From JBBRGG01 sp038240875 (lineage in GTDB: Bacteria > Planctomycetota > Phycisphaerae > Phycisphaerales > UBA1924), in assembly GCA_038240875.1 (NCBI GenBank), contig JBBRGG010000173.1, positions 1 to 7,566 on the forward strand: 7,566 nt of DNA. Reading direction: 5' to 3'. Below the pieces are notes generated by a model, which was not told the origin of the DNA, did not search any database, and saw only the letters and a program-made list of their open reading frames with translations. A program made the translations under genes and the position numbers. Shown here in pieces: positions 7,173 through 7,566 of this stretch. Positions within the stretch are counted from its first letter, which is position 1; every line of letters starts with the position of its first letter.

Positions 7173-7343
7173 TACGAAACATAGTTAAGATCTAAGCTGT
7201 CTTGGGTACTTTTTCTCTTTGAATAGTGTTTTTAGATTGACGTTCTCTACACAGATTCGCTGGATTTTCAAATGTGATTCGTTTACGAAGTTATGCTGGA
7301 TACAAGTGCGTTCGGCACAGTGAATTGCAAATGAGAGCAGCTC

Positions 7344-7387
7344 GCCTTAGCCAGAATTGCGTGCCTTGGCCAGAATTGCGTGCCTTG
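7344..7387. repeat. 19-bp direct tandem repeat, two copies plus a 6-bp third
   Basis: The unit gccttagccagaattgcgt (7344-7362) is followed at once by gccttggccagaattgcgt (7363-7381), differing at one base. The first six bases, gccttg, recur at 7382-7387. The repeat abuts the GC-rich hairpin that follows. A related aattgc also occurs at 7323-7328. Confidence 0.92.
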
Positions 7388-7419
7388 TGTAGTCCGGCCG
7401 TCCGGCCGGTTGTCTACAC
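7387..7419. other. GC-rich two-part stem-loop
   Basis: The outer arms GTGTAG (7387-7392) and CTACAC (7414-7419) are exact complements. The inner arms CCGGCC (7394-7399) and GGCCGG (7404-7409) pair across the loop GTCC. A 1/4-base internal loop separates the two stems. The inner part also contains a direct repeat of tccggccg (7393-7400 and 7401-7408). No T-tract follows on either strand, so this is not a standard intrinsic terminator. It could be a structured RNA end, a repetitive palindromic element or part of a mobile-element end. Confidence 0.6.
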
Positions 7420-7444
7420 CTTCGTACATTTGTAACTCGTGCAT

Positions 7445-7465
7445 TCAGGATCGCTTCGATCCTGA
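7445..7465. other. Perfect 9-bp stem-loop
   Basis: TCAGGATCG (7445-7453) and CGATCCTGA (7457-7465) are exact inverted complements around a CTT loop. No T-run follows on plus, and none follows on minus, so a terminator role is unsupported. It lies 25 bp from the GC-rich stem-loop. Confidence 0.6.
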
Positions 7466-7493
7466 TGATGAAAGTTGACCAAGTGATCGAGCC

Positions 7494-7517
7494 ATCGCGC
7501 CATGTTCACCGCGCGAT
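7494..7517. other. 7-bp inverted repeat
   Basis: ATCGCGC (7494-7500) and GCGCGAT (7511-7517) are exact inverted complements around a 10-base spacer. Arms built on CGCG arise readily by chance in a genome of this composition, so this is the least certain of the three structures in the tail. Confidence 0.35.
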
Positions 7518-7566
7518 CATGACTCGTCGTCGTGGCACAGAAACATTGTGTCCCCCCTCCCCCGCT

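Larger units (their letters stand above)
7173..7566. other. Non-coding tail with repeats and hairpins
   Basis: After the debranching enzyme, roughly 7173-7340 is AT-rich, with T-runs near 7208-7214 and 7229-7235, and holds no gene or convincing terminator hairpin. From 7344 onward it becomes structured: a 19-bp tandem repeat, a GC-rich stem-loop, a perfect 9-bp stem-loop, a 7-bp inverted repeat and a C-rich tract at the edge. Short frames touch the right edge on both strands: ATG 7465 on plus (34 codons), and a 50-codon minus frame ending in a TAG at 7416-7414. Neither is recognisable. The clustering suggests a repeat island or the margin of a small element, but this is not proven. Confidence 0.6.

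Noticed and set aside
7187..7215. Terminator after the debranching enzyme (AAGA...TCTT before a T-run)
   Set aside because: The possible stem is only four A/T-rich pairs and the T-run starts several bases later; too weak to call.

Overview
The window looks like ordinary chromosomal DNA from a GC-rich Gram-negative-type bacterium. The protein style suggests Planctomycetota, perhaps a Phycisphaerae-like lineage: a BamD-like tetratricopeptide protein with a signal peptide, a planctomycete-looking IMP dehydrogenase and a GH133 glycogen debranching enzyme. Genes stand alone on alternating strands and Shine-Dalgarno signals are mostly poor. This placement is a judgement from protein style and gene content, not from a marker search.

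Layout: (1) 1-1128, minus strand: an exported BamD/YfiO-like TPR protein that runs off the left edge through an Ala/Pro-rich tail built on a 15-bp tandem repeat. (2) 1129-1589: a divergent, partly AT-rich control region with a perfect 8-bp-arm palindrome at 1447-1468. (3) 1590-2945, plus strand: a FabF-type beta-ketoacyl-ACP synthase with an intact Cys-His-Lys-His active site, a small tandem duplication and a changed gating loop. (4) 2974-4626, minus strand: IMP dehydrogenase (guaB), convergent with the synthase across 28 bp. (5) 4698-7172, plus strand: a GH133 amylo-alpha-1,6-glucosidase, divergent from guaB over a short, ambiguous region where several start codons compete. (6) 7173-7566: a non-coding tail. 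It is AT-rich at first, then carries a 19-bp tandem repeat, a GC-rich hairpin, a perfect 9-bp-stem hairpin, a further inverted repeat and a C-tract at the edge.

The four genes serve different housekeeping jobs: envelope assembly, fatty-acid elongation, guanine nucleotide synthesis and glycogen breakdown. They do not form a pathway or operon. I see no phage, CRISPR, toxin-antitoxin or defence genes and no recognisable complete mobile element. The points most worth a second look are the operator-like palindrome before the ketosynthase, the altered ketosynthase gating loop, the missing lipobox on the BamD-like protein, and the repeat and hairpin cluster after the debranching enzyme. I found no convincing evidence of a new multi-gene system.
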